A DNA stretch of 64,000 bases from Vulcanimicrobiota bacterium (GTDB lineage: Bacteria > Vulcanimicrobiota > Vulcanimicrobiia > Eremiobacterales > Eremiobacteraceae): assembly GCA_013290125.1 (NCBI GenBank), contig JABCYQ010000009.1, forward strand, positions 1-64,000, given 5' to 3'. A program made the position numbers and the translations under genes. This document shows, piece by piece, positions 1 to 8,022 of this stretch (positions within the stretch are counted from its first letter, which is position 1; each line of letters begins with the position of its first letter). The notes under the pieces are model-generated. The model worked only from the letters and a program-made list of their open reading frames with translations, did no database searches and was not told the origin of the DNA.

Positions 1-92
1 GCGTCGCGTACGGTCTTCTCGATGATCGCTTCTTCGTTGAACGCCGGAAAGAACACGCTGACGCTGCGTGTCGCCGGGGCTGCTACGCTCAT
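1..92 (-). CDS. Family 2 glycosyltransferase, N-terminal fragment (runs off the window)
   Basis: Only the first 30 codons are inside the window. They read SVFFPAFNEEAIIEKTV after a short leader, which is the typical opening beta-strand of a GT-A fold family 2 glycosyltransferase (a nucleotide-sugar or dolichol/undecaprenol-phosphate sugar synthase). The ATG overlaps the stop of the upstream GT-C gene as ATGA, so the two are translationally coupled. The pairing suggests a polyprenyl-phosphate-sugar synthase that feeds the neighbouring membrane mannosyltransferase; that is inference. The rest of the protein lies beyond position 1. Confidence 0.75.
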   Translation of the reverse strand, partial: MSVAAPATRSVSVFFPAFNEEAIIEKTVRD

Positions 93-3000
93 ATCCAGCC
101 ATACCAGTTCGGCACGCCGTAATGGAACCACATCTTCTGGTCCCAGGACGCCCACGTGATCGGAGTCGCGTTGAGGATTGGAAGGAAGTAGAGGAAGCCA
201 AGCGCGCAGACCAAGACGTACGCGCTCAGCGCCACGGCCGTGAACGTTCGAGCCGCGCCGCTCGCGCGAGCGCCCTCTTGCCACAGCCGCAGCATGACGT
301 ACGAGGTGCAGAGGCACATGAGCGCCGCGTTGGAGTAGAAATTGTACTCGAAGTCGATGCGGGTCGAGAGCGCCCACGGCAGCCACTGCCAGACATACGC
401 GATCGTCACGAGCAGCATGCCCTTGTGCCGCTCACGCCATGCGAAGATCGCGGCCATCGGAACCGTGATCACCCCCGCCAGCCATACGAACGGGTTCGGC
501 AACGCGATGATCTCGGTGACGAGGTGGTTGGGTCCGGTTCCCCCTAGCTCTTTCCAATAGTACGACACCGGCCGGATCTCAAACGGCCACGACCACCACG
601 CCGACGCGTACGGATGAGTGGCCACGAGATCGTGGTGATAGTGGTACATGATGCTCTGCAGCCAGATAAGCGCAGCGAAGCCTTTGTGGCCGCCCTGGCT
701 CGGGTCCATCGCCGTGTGCACGGCGTGGCTGTAGTTCGGCAGGTAGGAAACCACGTAGATGACGAGCGTCGCAAACGATATCGCGCTGATGTAGAGCGGC
801 AGGCGCGCGGCGAACGGATTTCCCCACGCGAATCGCTCGGTGGCGGCGCGCGCCTTCGACCACAACGCAGGCAAGAATTGCTGCGCGGTGATAAGTGCGG
901 CGACGAACCACAAACACGCCAGGTCGAACAGCCCATACCACTTGCTTGCGACCATGCACGCGATCGAAAGACACGTGAGCACGAACCAGAACCGCCACGG
1001 CTGCGTATCGCGAACGTCGGTGCCCTCGAGGCGGCCTTCGATCGTTCCATCTCGCCCTCGTCGCAAGGTGCCCGATGCGGTCTTCAGATCGCATCCAGCC
1101 GCGGACCATGCCACGGTCGCATCGCCATCGGTGAGCGCGGCATCCTTGAAAGATCGGCGGTCGCCGGACGGCAGCACGAGCGCGTCGCCCTCGTGACTGA
1201 CGCCGTCCGCGAATACCACGGCCGCGCGCTTGCGCGCGTAGCCGAGGTCACGGACGAAGAGCCAGATCGTCACGATTCCGAATGCGGCGACGGCCACGAG
1301 ATACGGCACAAGCGATGCGTTTTCGGTCGAAGGGCTGCCGGCGACGATCGCCTGGACTTTCAAGTATACGAGCACGCCGACGAACGCCGCTACGCCGGCC
1401 CAAATGCCCCGCGCCTCCGGATACGTCACTGGTTTCGGCCGCGCGACGATCTGCGATGCCATGATCAGGCGATACGCGCAATACAGCGTGAGCAGCGCAA
1501 AGAATCCCAAGAAGATCTCGGGCTGTGCGATGCGCGACTGCACGTACCAGTAATCGCCCGTGATCAGCAAGAACACCGCGAGGCTCGCGCCTACCGTGGA
1601 AGACAGCAGCCGTTTCGCGAAGCCGTACAGGAGCGGTAAGGTCAGCACGCCGCAGACGGCGCTCGTCATCCGCGCGCCGTACGGATCACCCTGATGGAAG
1701 AATGCCTGGAAGAACCAAGCGCCGGCCGCATAGAGCAGCTTGACGAACGGAGGGTGCGTCCACTCGTACAGATCCAGACGGTGCAGATATTCCTGCGCGG
1801 CGCGCGCGTAGTAGATCTCGTCGAAATAGCGGTCGGACGGATTGTGCAGCCCAGTAAAGAGCATGACGCCGGCCATGAGCATGAATGCGCCGACGATCAG
1901 GTAGTCGATCCGCGTCCAGCCGATCAGTCCTTCGAAAATCGATCGATAAGCGCCTGACGGAGACCCGGTCTTGAATTTGATCTTGGCGAACGCGGCCGCG
2001 ATCGAGACGTCCATCTCTTCGACGAGATACGAGCCCGCCAGCGCGAAAAGCGCGATGACGTTGACGAACGACAGTATGTGCACTTCGAACGGGTTCAAGT
2101 CCGCGCTCGGCGCGAACAGGTAGCGCAGTGCATACGTGAGATTGAACATGAATGTCGTGGAGAGCAACACGTACGCGACTTTCGAGAGCGCGCTTCGATT
2201 CCAGATAAGCGGCGCCACCGCAAGGGCTGAGAACATATAGCGCTCGTGCACGCGCGTCGTGAGCATGAAGTAGCCGAGCAGCGCGATGAAACATGCCGCC
2301 GCAAAACGGTACTCCGCTTCGGCTCGATCCGCGTTCGGCGCGACCGTGCGCCACATGCGCCACGCAAGCGCCGCGAGCAACACGGCGAAGATCGCGATCC
2401 CCCAGTCGTATTGCGCGAATCCCAGACCAGGAACGCACCAGCCATTGAAGATGCCGCTCGGCAAGCAGACGCGGATGATCTCCGTGTCCGGCTGCCACAT
2501 GTCGCGCACCACGGAATAGAGATTGAACGCGTTGACGGAATTGTATGGATAGACGCTGATGCCGGTATGGTAGCGATCGTAGAGCCACGTCAAAACGGTA
2601 ACGGGATCGTAGCCGGGGGCAAAAGGCATGGATCCGATCCACGCGACGATCCCCCCGATGAACGGAGCGAAGATCGCCCGCCACGGCGTGTGGCTGCGCA
2701 GCTGCCAGACGAGAAAGAGCGGAGCGGTGACCAGCGGCTGCGGTTTCACGAGCACCGCGAACGCGAGCGCGGCCCACGCCCACTCGAACTGATCCGTCAC
2801 GGCGAGGTAGATCGCGAGCACCAAGAACACCGCGGCGACGGAATCTGCCTGCCCCCAATATGCCGAGACGAACCACGACGCCGGATTGAGCACGAATACG
2901 GCTGCCGATGTGACCGCGGCGGCCGCCGGCCAGCGGCGTCGCACGATGAGATAGACGAACACCGCGATGCCGAGATCCGCTATGACCGCCGGCAACTTGC

Positions 3001-3319
3001 ACAACTGGAGCAGCAGACCGTAGTTGGTCGGCTGGTGGAACAAATCGAAGAATTTCGCGACGCACCACAGCACGAGCAGATAGCCCGGCGGGTAGTCCAC
3101 GAAACCGGCTCTGTCGTAGAAAGCCTTGAAACCGTACTTGTCCAGGGCCAACGTCCACGACTCGAAGCTGCCGATGTCCGTCACATGCCCTTGCGATGGC
3201 AACAGCAGGAGGCGGATCACCAGGCCGGCTGCGAGGACGATCAGCAGCCAGATGACATCACGAGACCCGCGCGGTTCTGACCGCGTGTCCGGCTGCTTCA
3301 CTTTCGACACGGCGCTCAC
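89..3319 (-). CDS. Two-module GT-C membrane glycosyltransferase (PMT/GT39-like C-terminal half)
   Basis: A 1076-residue polytopic membrane protein that looks like two GT-C enzymes in one chain. The N-terminal module (about 1-440) has an acidic first-loop motif (TDIGSFESW, about 47-55) and HERYMF near 358, as in polyprenyl-phosphate-mannose-using transferases. The C-terminal module (about 465-1076) has a FDEIYYARAA motif (DE at 500-501) and THPP at 521-524, typical of the dolichyl-phosphate-mannose-protein mannosyltransferase (PMT) family, and ends in many membrane spans. A soluble insert of about 80 residues (roughly 700-780) sits within the second half. The GTG start lies 6 nt past the stop of the polyprenyl synthase gene and the stop overlaps the GT2 start. 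It probably glycosylates exported proteins or envelope polymers; acceptor unknown. Twice the usual PMT length. Confidence 0.8.
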   Translation of the reverse strand: MSAVSKVKQPDTRSEPRGSRDVIWLLIVLAAGLVIRLLLLPSQGHVTDIGSFESWTLALDKYGFKAFYDRAGFVDYPPGYLLVLWCVAKFFDLFHQPTNYGLLLQLCKLPAVIADLGIAVFVYLIVRRRWPAAAAVTSAAVFVLNPASWFVSAYWGQADSVAAVFLVLAIYLAVTDQFEWAWAALAFAVLVKPQPLVTAPLFLVWQLRSHTPWRAIFAPFIGGIVAWIGSMPFAPGYDPVTVLTWLYDRYHTGISVYPYNSVNAFNLYSVVRDMWQPDTEIIRVCLPSGIFNGWCVPGLGFAQYDWGIAIFAVLLAALAWRMWRTVAPNADRAEAEYRFAAACFIALLGYFMLTTRVHERYMFSALAVAPLIWNRSALSKVAYVLLSTTFMFNLTYALRYLFAPSADLNPFEVHILSFVNVIALFALAGSYLVEEMDVSIAAAFAKIKFKTGSPSGAYRSIFEGLIGWTRIDYLIVGAFMLMAGVMLFTGLHNPSDRYFDEIYYARAAQEYLHRLDLYEWTHPPFVKLLYAAGAWFFQAFFHQGDPYGARMTSAVCGVLTLPLLYGFAKRLLSSTVGASLAVFLLITGDYWYVQSRIAQPEIFLGFFALLTLYCAYRLIMASQIVARPKPVTYPEARGIWAGVAAFVGVLVYLKVQAIVAGSPSTENASLVPYLVAVAAFGIVTIWLFVRDLGYARKRAAVVFADGVSHEGDALVLPSGDRRSFKDAALTDGDATVAWSAAGCDLKTASGTLRRGRDGTIEGRLEGTDVRDTQPWRFWFVLTCLSIACMVASKWYGLFDLACLWFVAALITAQQFLPALWSKARAATERFAWGNPFAARLPLYISAISFATLVIYVVSYLPNYSHAVHTAMDPSQGGHKGFAALIWLQSIMYHYHHDLVATHPYASAWWSWPFEIRPVSYYWKELGGTGPNHLVTEIIALPNPFVWLAGVITVPMAAIFAWRERHKGMLLVTIAYVWQWLPWALSTRIDFEYNFYSNAALMCLCTSYVMLRLWQEGARASGAARTFTAVALSAYVLVCALGFLYFLPILNATPITWASWDQKMWFHYGVPNWYGWI

Positions 3320-3325
3320 GCTTCG

Positions 3326-4351
3326 TTACCTGCCGCTCCACGCCTTTACGAACGTCGTCACGTCGCAAAGGCCCGTGGCCAGTTCGATCGCGGCTTCGGC
3401 GTACGTCGCTGCCGCCGATTCAGCTGCGTCGCGCGCGCCACCTGAATCAAGCACGGCGCGTACGAGTTCGACGGTCCGCGTATCAGCGTCGTCAGCCGCA
3501 GTGGCATAGGCCGCTTCGATAACGGAACGCTCGGCGCTCGGACCTTTTTCGAGCGCCCACACGATCGGATATCCTTTCTTGCGGCGAGCGATATCGCCGC
3601 CGCTGGCTTTGCCCGTCGCCGCCGTTTCATCCCACACGCCTGCGATGTCGTCGCGGATCTGGAACTGCAAGCCGAAATTGCGGCCGACCGAGGCGCAGCG
3701 TTCGACATCTTCGGCGGCCGCGCGCGCCGCAAGCGCACCAAGACGCGCGGCGCACGCGAAAAGCGCGGCTGTCTTGCCTTCGATGGTCTGGAAGTACGAT
3801 GCGATCGTCGCGCGGCCGCCGCCTTCCGCGGCGAGATCCGACGCTTGTCCTTCGCACATCGCGACGTGCGCGGATGCAAGCGCGGCGGTCATCTGCGCGG
3901 CAGCCTGCGAGCCGAGCCGAGCCGAGACCGGCGTCAACGCGCGATACGCGAGCGCGCCGACCACATCGCCGCAGTTCACGCCGTGCGCGAGCCCAAAAGC
4001 AGACCAGAGCGTCTCACGGCCATGGCGCAGGCGGTCGCCGTCTTCGATGTCGTCGTGGATGAGCGAGTAGTTGTGGAGCAGTTCGATCGCAGCGCACGCG
4101 GGCAACGCGTCGGCTCGGTCCGCACCGAGATCATGTGCAACCGCAAGGACGAGTCTAGGTCGCAGCCGCTTGCCGATACGGCTGCCAGAGCTCGGTCCGG
4201 CGCCGAAGTGATGGTGAAGCTGTTCGCGGACCGGTTCGCCGCGCACGCCGTCGTCGAGCACGCGATGAAGATACTGCTCGAAATCGTCGAGCGGTGGCGC
4301 GGCGCTCGGGATGGCTATCAGACCTCGATGGCGCGTGCGTCGGGAAACCAT
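3326..4351 (-). CDS. Polyprenyl diphosphate synthase (trans-isoprenyl type)
   Basis: Condenses isopentenyl diphosphate with an allylic diphosphate to make a C15-C20 or longer polyprenyl diphosphate. The first aspartate motif DDIED is at about 100-104 (after LLHNYSLIH) and the second region reads FQIRDDIAGVWDE (DD at 235-236), followed by TGK and GYPIVWALE, the arrangement of GGPP-synthase-like bacterial enzymes. Product chain length cannot be read reliably. The listed ATG overlaps the end of ispH by 34 nt; the first ~20 residues are not conserved-looking, so initiation may be further in. It is downstream of ispH, which supplies its substrates, and upstream of polyprenyl-phosphate-dependent glycosyltransferases. 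Confidence 0.88.
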   Translation of the reverse strand: MVSRRTRHRGLIAIPSAAPPLDDFEQYLHRVLDDGVRGEPVREQLHHHFGAGPSSGSRIGKRLRPRLVLAVAHDLGADRADALPACAAIELLHNYSLIHDDIEDGDRLRHGRETLWSAFGLAHGVNCGDVVGALAYRALTPVSARLGSQAAAQMTAALASAHVAMCEGQASDLAAEGGGRATIASYFQTIEGKTAALFACAARLGALAARAAAEDVERCASVGRNFGLQFQIRDDIAGVWDETAATGKASGGDIARRKKGYPIVWALEKGPSAERSVIEAAYATAADDADTRTVELVRAVLDSGGARDAAESAAATYAEAAIELATGLCDVTTFVKAWSGR

Positions 4352-5175
4352 TCGCGCAGGCGAGCGATCACTTCATCAGCGAGGAAACCGGGAGTGGATG
4401 CGCCGGTGGCGATGCCGATGCGCTCTTCACCTGAGAACCATTCGCGGCGCAAGTCGCCGGCGTTCTCGACGAGGTGTGCGCGTGCGCCCTCCGCTTGCGC
4501 GATCTCGGCGAGATGACGAGTGTTCGCCGAGCGCGTGCCGCCGATGACGACCATGAGGTCGACTTCGCGCGCCAAATCGCGCGACGAGTCCTGTCGCCCC
4601 TGCGTGTCGGAGCAGATCGTGTTGTAGACGCGCACCTCGTAGTTGATGGCGGAGATCTTCCCGACGAGTTCTTTGAACTTATCGCCGTTGAGCGTGCTCT
4701 GCGAGACGATCGCGATACGCCGCAAGCGGCGGATCTCGGTCTCGTCTTGCGGCCATTCGTTCAACACGAGGCAGCCAGGCGCGTGTCCGGCTATGCCCTT
4801 CACTTCAGGGTGGTTCGGATCGCCGAGGATCACGACGCTGCGGCCTTCTTCTGTGAGCCGCGCCGCGAGACGCTGCGTCCGCGTGACCATGGGGCAGGTG
4901 GCGTCTGTGACGCGCAGGCCCTTCTGTTCGGCTGCCGCGATCACTTGGGGCGCGAGGCCGTGCGCCCGCACGAAGAGCGTGCCGGATTCGATGTCGTCGA
5001 GCGAATCGACGTTCTTCAAACCCTTTTCGTCGAGCTCGCGCACGATGAGCGGATTGTGGACGATGTTTCCCATGGTGTGCACGTCGTCGCGCTCGGCGGT
5101 TTCCGAAAGCGCCTTCTTGTACGTGAGCTCCACGCCGAAACAGAAGCCTTGGGTCCGCGCTTTCAGTATTTCCAT
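4318..5175 (-). CDS. ispH: 4-hydroxy-3-methylbut-2-enyl diphosphate reductase IspH
   Basis: Last enzyme of the MEP isoprenoid pathway; reduces HMBPP to IPP and DMAPP with a [4Fe-4S] cluster. The three cluster cysteines are at C12 (GFCFGV), C94 (DATCPMVT) and C188 (NTICSDTQGRQ). The substrate-binding segment NHPEVKG carries the family's conserved His and Glu (H122, E124). At 285 residues it is full length. It starts 1 nt after the plsC stop and overlaps the polyprenyl synthase downstream, so this is one transcript with the next isoprenoid step. Confidence 0.97.
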   Translation of the reverse strand: MEILKARTQGFCFGVELTYKKALSETAERDDVHTMGNIVHNPLIVRELDEKGLKNVDSLDDIESGTLFVRAHGLAPQVIAAAEQKGLRVTDATCPMVTRTQRLAARLTEEGRSVVILGDPNHPEVKGIAGHAPGCLVLNEWPQDETEIRRLRRIAIVSQSTLNGDKFKELVGKISAINYEVRVYNTICSDTQGRQDSSRDLAREVDLMVVIGGTRSANTRHLAEIAQAEGARAHLVENAGDLRREWFSGEERIGIATGASTPGFLADEVIARLREWFPDARAIEV

Positions 5176-5176
5176 A

Positions 5177-5773
5177 TCACCGGTCGGTCAGCAGGCGCTC
5201 GATCGACGCCGAAAGTTCTTCAGTCCATCGCGCGATTTCGACTTTCGTCGGTTTTCGCTCCGTTCCCTGGAATATGAGCGGTGTGCCGATCCTCACTTCG
5301 ACGTGAGCGCCACGCCATTTCCGAACAGCCAATTTCGTGCGAACGAGCCCGACCGGCACGAGTGGACAGCGCGCCGTGGCTGCGATCAATATCGCGCCGC
5401 CGCGCGCTTTTGCGGCGCCATCTTCGTTACGCCGGCCTTCGGGAAAAATGCCGACGCATTCACCGCGTTTGAGCAGTTCGAGCGCATGCTTGATCGCGCC
5501 GAGATCCGCGCGGTCGCGGTCAACCGGAAACGCATGGACGCTGCGCAGGACCGCGCCGATCAGCGGATTTGCGAACAGTTCCCGCTTTGCCATGTAGTGC
5601 AGGACGCGCGGAAACCACGTGCCGAGCAGCGGCGGATCGAGATAGGAGCGATGGTTCGCCGCGACCACAAGCGGGCCGCTTGCGGGCACGTTCTCCGCGC
5701 CGACGACGCGCGCCGCGAACAACGTTGAGGTCAGCGGCCGCAGCACTGCCTTGGTCGCCAAGTACAGTGTCAT
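5177..5773 (-). CDS. plsC: 1-acyl-sn-glycerol-3-phosphate acyltransferase PlsC
   Basis: Acylates lysophosphatidic acid to phosphatidic acid at the inner membrane. The catalytic HX4D motif is NHRSYLD (H41, D46) and the glycerol-phosphate-binding FPEGRRN motif lies near 110. At 198 residues it is a normal short PlsC. Its ATG overlaps the cmk stop (ATGA). The pair cmk-plsC next to ispH is a frequent bacterial arrangement. Acyl preference cannot be told. Confidence 0.92.
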   Translation of the reverse strand: MTLYLATKAVLRPLTSTLFAARVVGAENVPASGPLVVAANHRSYLDPPLLGTWFPRVLHYMAKRELFANPLIGAVLRSVHAFPVDRDRADLGAIKHALELLKRGECVGIFPEGRRNEDGAAKARGGAILIAATARCPLVPVGLVRTKLAVRKWRGAHVEVRIGTPLIFQGTERKPTKVEIARWTEELSASIERLLTDR

Positions 5774-6453
5774 CGCACCGAGGTCACCGCGTGCTCCAGC
5801 CGCGCGACCACTTCTTCGACTGGGATTCCGGAAGTATCGAACTCGACTGCATCACGGGCTTTGGCGAGCGGTGAAGCGGCGCGCGATGAGTCGCGCAGGT
5901 CGCGGCGTTCGATCTCGGCGCGCAGGGCTTCGCGGCTCATCGAGCTGCCACCGGCGCGCAGTTCGGCGAGGCGGCGGTCCACGCGCGCATCGAGACTGGC
6001 GGTGAGATAGAACTTGAAGCGCGCATCCGGCAGCACGACCGTGCCGATGTCGCGGCCCGCCATCACCACGTCTTCGCCGCGCGCGAATTCGCGCTGCACA
6101 CCGATAAGCCGTTCGCGGACGTATGGCATCGCGGCGATCGGCGAGACCGCGCGTGAGACTTGCGTTGAGAACAATTCGACGTCGAGCGGTGCGCCGTCCG
6201 CAAGCAGCTGGTAGCCGAGCGCGCTGCGAATATCGGGCTGGATGCGAAGATCGAGCGAATCGACGAGCAGCGCAACTGCGGCAGGATCATCCGGCGAAAC
6301 GCCGCGCGCGAGCGCGATGTATGCCACCGCTCTGTATAGCGCGCCGGTGTCCAAGAATAAGCAATGAAGCCGCGCTGCGAGGAGCCGCGCGACCGTGCTC
6401 TTGCCGGAAGCGACCGGACCGTCGATTGCGATGTGACGGGGGGCCACGCCCAC
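5770..6453 (-). CDS. cmk: Cytidylate kinase
   Basis: Phosphorylates CMP/dCMP with ATP. The P-loop GPVASGKST is at 12-20, followed by RDIGTVVLPDA and the CMP-binding arginine-rich segments. I chose the GTG at 6453 (227 residues) because an AAAGGA ribosome-binding site (6460-6465) lies 6 nt upstream of it. An in-frame GTG at 6468 would overlap that site and add five residues. First gene of the minus-strand envelope operon and divergent from radA. Confidence 0.95.
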   Translation of the reverse strand: MGVAPRHIAIDGPVASGKSTVARLLAARLHCLFLDTGALYRAVAYIALARGVSPDDPAAVALLVDSLDLRIQPDIRSALGYQLLADGAPLDVELFSTQVSRAVSPIAAMPYVRERLIGVQREFARGEDVVMAGRDIGTVVLPDARFKFYLTASLDARVDRRLAELRAGGSSMSREALRAEIERRDLRDSSRAASPLAKARDAVEFDTSGIPVEEVVARLEHAVTSVR

Positions 6454-6459
6454 AAGAAA

Positions 6460-6465
6460 TCCTTT
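6460..6465 (-). promoter_or_regulatory. Ribosome binding site of cmk
   Basis: AAAGGA on the minus strand, 6 nt before the GTG at 6453. It favours this start over the upstream in-frame GTG at 6468, whose codons the site overlaps. Confidence 0.6.
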
Positions 6466-6540
6466 CACGCCGATGCGCGCGGCGGTCTACTCGTGCGAGT
6501 CGCGATGTTCCCGTGGCGGGCGACATCGGTCCTGCCGCAG

Positions 6541-6546
6541 AAAGGA
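6541..6546 (+). promoter_or_regulatory. Ribosome binding site of radA
   Basis: AAAGGA ending 6 nt before the GTG at 6553. It selects this start over the long upstream open frame, which runs antisense through cmk. Confidence 0.6.
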
Positions 6547-6552
6547 CCGCGC

Positions 6553-7932
6553 GTGGCGAAACGACAGACGACGTATTACTGCGGCGCATGCGGGTTTGAA
6601 GCGCCGAAATGGATCGGCCGCTGTCCGTCGTGCGACGCGTGGAACTCGTTTGACGAGGCCCCACGCGCTCCAAAGCAATCCACGAGTCGCGCCAGCCATG
6701 CCGCGCGGTCACTTGCGGCGCCGCTGCGGATAGCGGACGTCGAGAACGCGGCGGCGAGCAGACTTTCCACTGGAATACACGACTTCGACGATCTGCTCGG
6801 CGGCGGCATCGTGCCGGGCGGCGTGATGCTCGTCGCCGGACCTCCTGGCGTCGGCAAGTCGACGCTGGCGCTCGCGGTCGCTAGCGCGCTTGCAGGCGCG
6901 GGTGCTCTCGCGGGCGGTTCAAAAGTTCTGTACGCATGCGCCGAGGAGTCCGCCGCGCAGACCAAACTGCGCGCCGGCAGATTGTCGGCATCCGATGAGA
7001 TCCTCTTAGCAGCAGGCGATGACGTCGAAGCGATCGTCGCGGCCGCCCGCGCGACGCGGCCCGCGCTGCTCGTCGTGGACTCGATCCAGACTGTTTTCTT
7101 GCCCGAGGTGGACGGCGCGCCAGGTTCTGTCTCGCAGGTGCGCGAGTGCGCGCAGTTGCTGACGCGATTCGGCAAGGAGAGCGCCTGCGCCGTCCTCCTT
7201 GTCGGCCACGTCACGAAAGACGGTTCGATCGCCGGTCCGAAGGTGCTCGAGCACCTCGTTGATGTGGTGCTCTCGTTCGACGGCGAGCACTTGGGCGCGC
7301 ATCGTCTGCTGCGCGCGACGAAGAATCGATTCGGCGCGACCGACGGCGTCTGCGTCTTCGAGATGGCAGAAGGCGGCTTGCGCGAAGTGCGGGATCCGTC
7401 GCACGTCTTTCTCGGAGAACGGCGCGGATCAACACCTGGAGCCACGGTCGTTGCAACGCTCGCGGGTGCGCGGCCGCTTCTTGCCGAGGTGCAGGCGCTC
7501 GTCTCCGCGGCCGGATATTCCAGTCCGCGGCGGCTCGTCAGCGGCCTGGACTACAATCGCGTCTGCATGATCGTGGCGGTCCTCGAGCGGCGGCTCGGCA
7601 TGCAGCTGAGCACGAGCGACGTCTACACAAGCGTGGTCGGCGGACTGCGGGTGGCCGAACCCGCGGTCGATCTCGGGATCGCGGTCGCCATCGTGTCGGC
7701 GCTTCGCGATCGCGCGGTCGCGCACGACATCGTCTGCTTCGGAGAGGTCGGCCTCGCCGGGGAACTGCGGGAAGTCAGCGGCGCGGCGCGGCGCATCGCC
7801 GAGGCCGAGAAACTCGGCTTCAAGCGCGCTATCGTGCCCGCGTCGGCACGCGCGGAATACGCGACTGCGGCGCTCTTGGTCTCATCGGCGCGGACGCTCG
7901 CCGACGCCATCGCCATCGCCTTCGCGGATTGA
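6553..7932 (+). CDS. radA: DNA repair protein RadA
   Basis: RecA-like ATPase that drives branch migration during homologous recombination. The N-terminal zinc ribbon is CGACGFEAPKWIGRCPSC (four Cys), followed by Walker A GPPGVGKSTL, the diagnostic KNRFG motif (TKNRFGATDG) and a C-terminal Lon-like domain. The open frame extends upstream to 6364, but the zinc ribbon begins just after the GTG at 6553, which has a good ribosome binding site. That start gives 459 residues, the usual RadA length. It is divergent from cmk and appears monocistronic. Confidence 0.96.
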   Translation: MAKRQTTYYCGACGFEAPKWIGRCPSCDAWNSFDEAPRAPKQSTSRASHAARSLAAPLRIADVENAAASRLSTGIHDFDDLLGGGIVPGGVMLVAGPPGVGKSTLALAVASALAGAGALAGGSKVLYACAEESAAQTKLRAGRLSASDEILLAAGDDVEAIVAAARATRPALLVVDSIQTVFLPEVDGAPGSVSQVRECAQLLTRFGKESACAVLLVGHVTKDGSIAGPKVLEHLVDVVLSFDGEHLGAHRLLRATKNRFGATDGVCVFEMAEGGLREVRDPSHVFLGERRGSTPGATVVATLAGARPLLAEVQALVSAAGYSSPRRLVSGLDYNRVCMIVAVLERRLGMQLSTSDVYTSVVGGLRVAEPAVDLGIAVAIVSALRDRAVAHDIVCFGEVGLAGELREVSGAARRIAEAEKLGFKRAIVPASARAEYATAALLVSSARTLADAIAIAFAD

Positions 7933-7934
7933 AC

Positions 7935-7997
7935 GCCGTTTGGGCATGATTGAAAGCCGCTTGAGTATGATCGACTGCTGCTTGAGCATGATGGCGC
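7935..7997 (+). repeat. Three tandem imperfect 21-bp repeats upstream of hutH
   Basis: Three consecutive 21-bp units (7935-7955, 7956-7976, 7977-7997) share the pattern GCyGyTTGrGyATGAT followed by five variable bases. The 21-bp period is two helical turns, so a protein could contact all copies on one DNA face. They sit between the radA stop and the hutH start, ending 25 nt before the hutH ATG. An operator array is an inference; no known histidine-utilisation repressor site is recognisable. Confidence 0.7.
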
Positions 7998-8022
7998 GCG
8001 CCGCAAGCCGAATCGACGCGTC

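Noticed and set aside
614-1639. 341-codon plus-strand open frame antisense to the GT-C gene
   Set aside because: Arg/His-rich, no recognisable motif, and opposite a conserved membrane protein.
7935-7997. CRISPR array
   Set aside because: Contiguous 21-bp units without unique spacers of normal length, only three copies, and no cas genes in the window.
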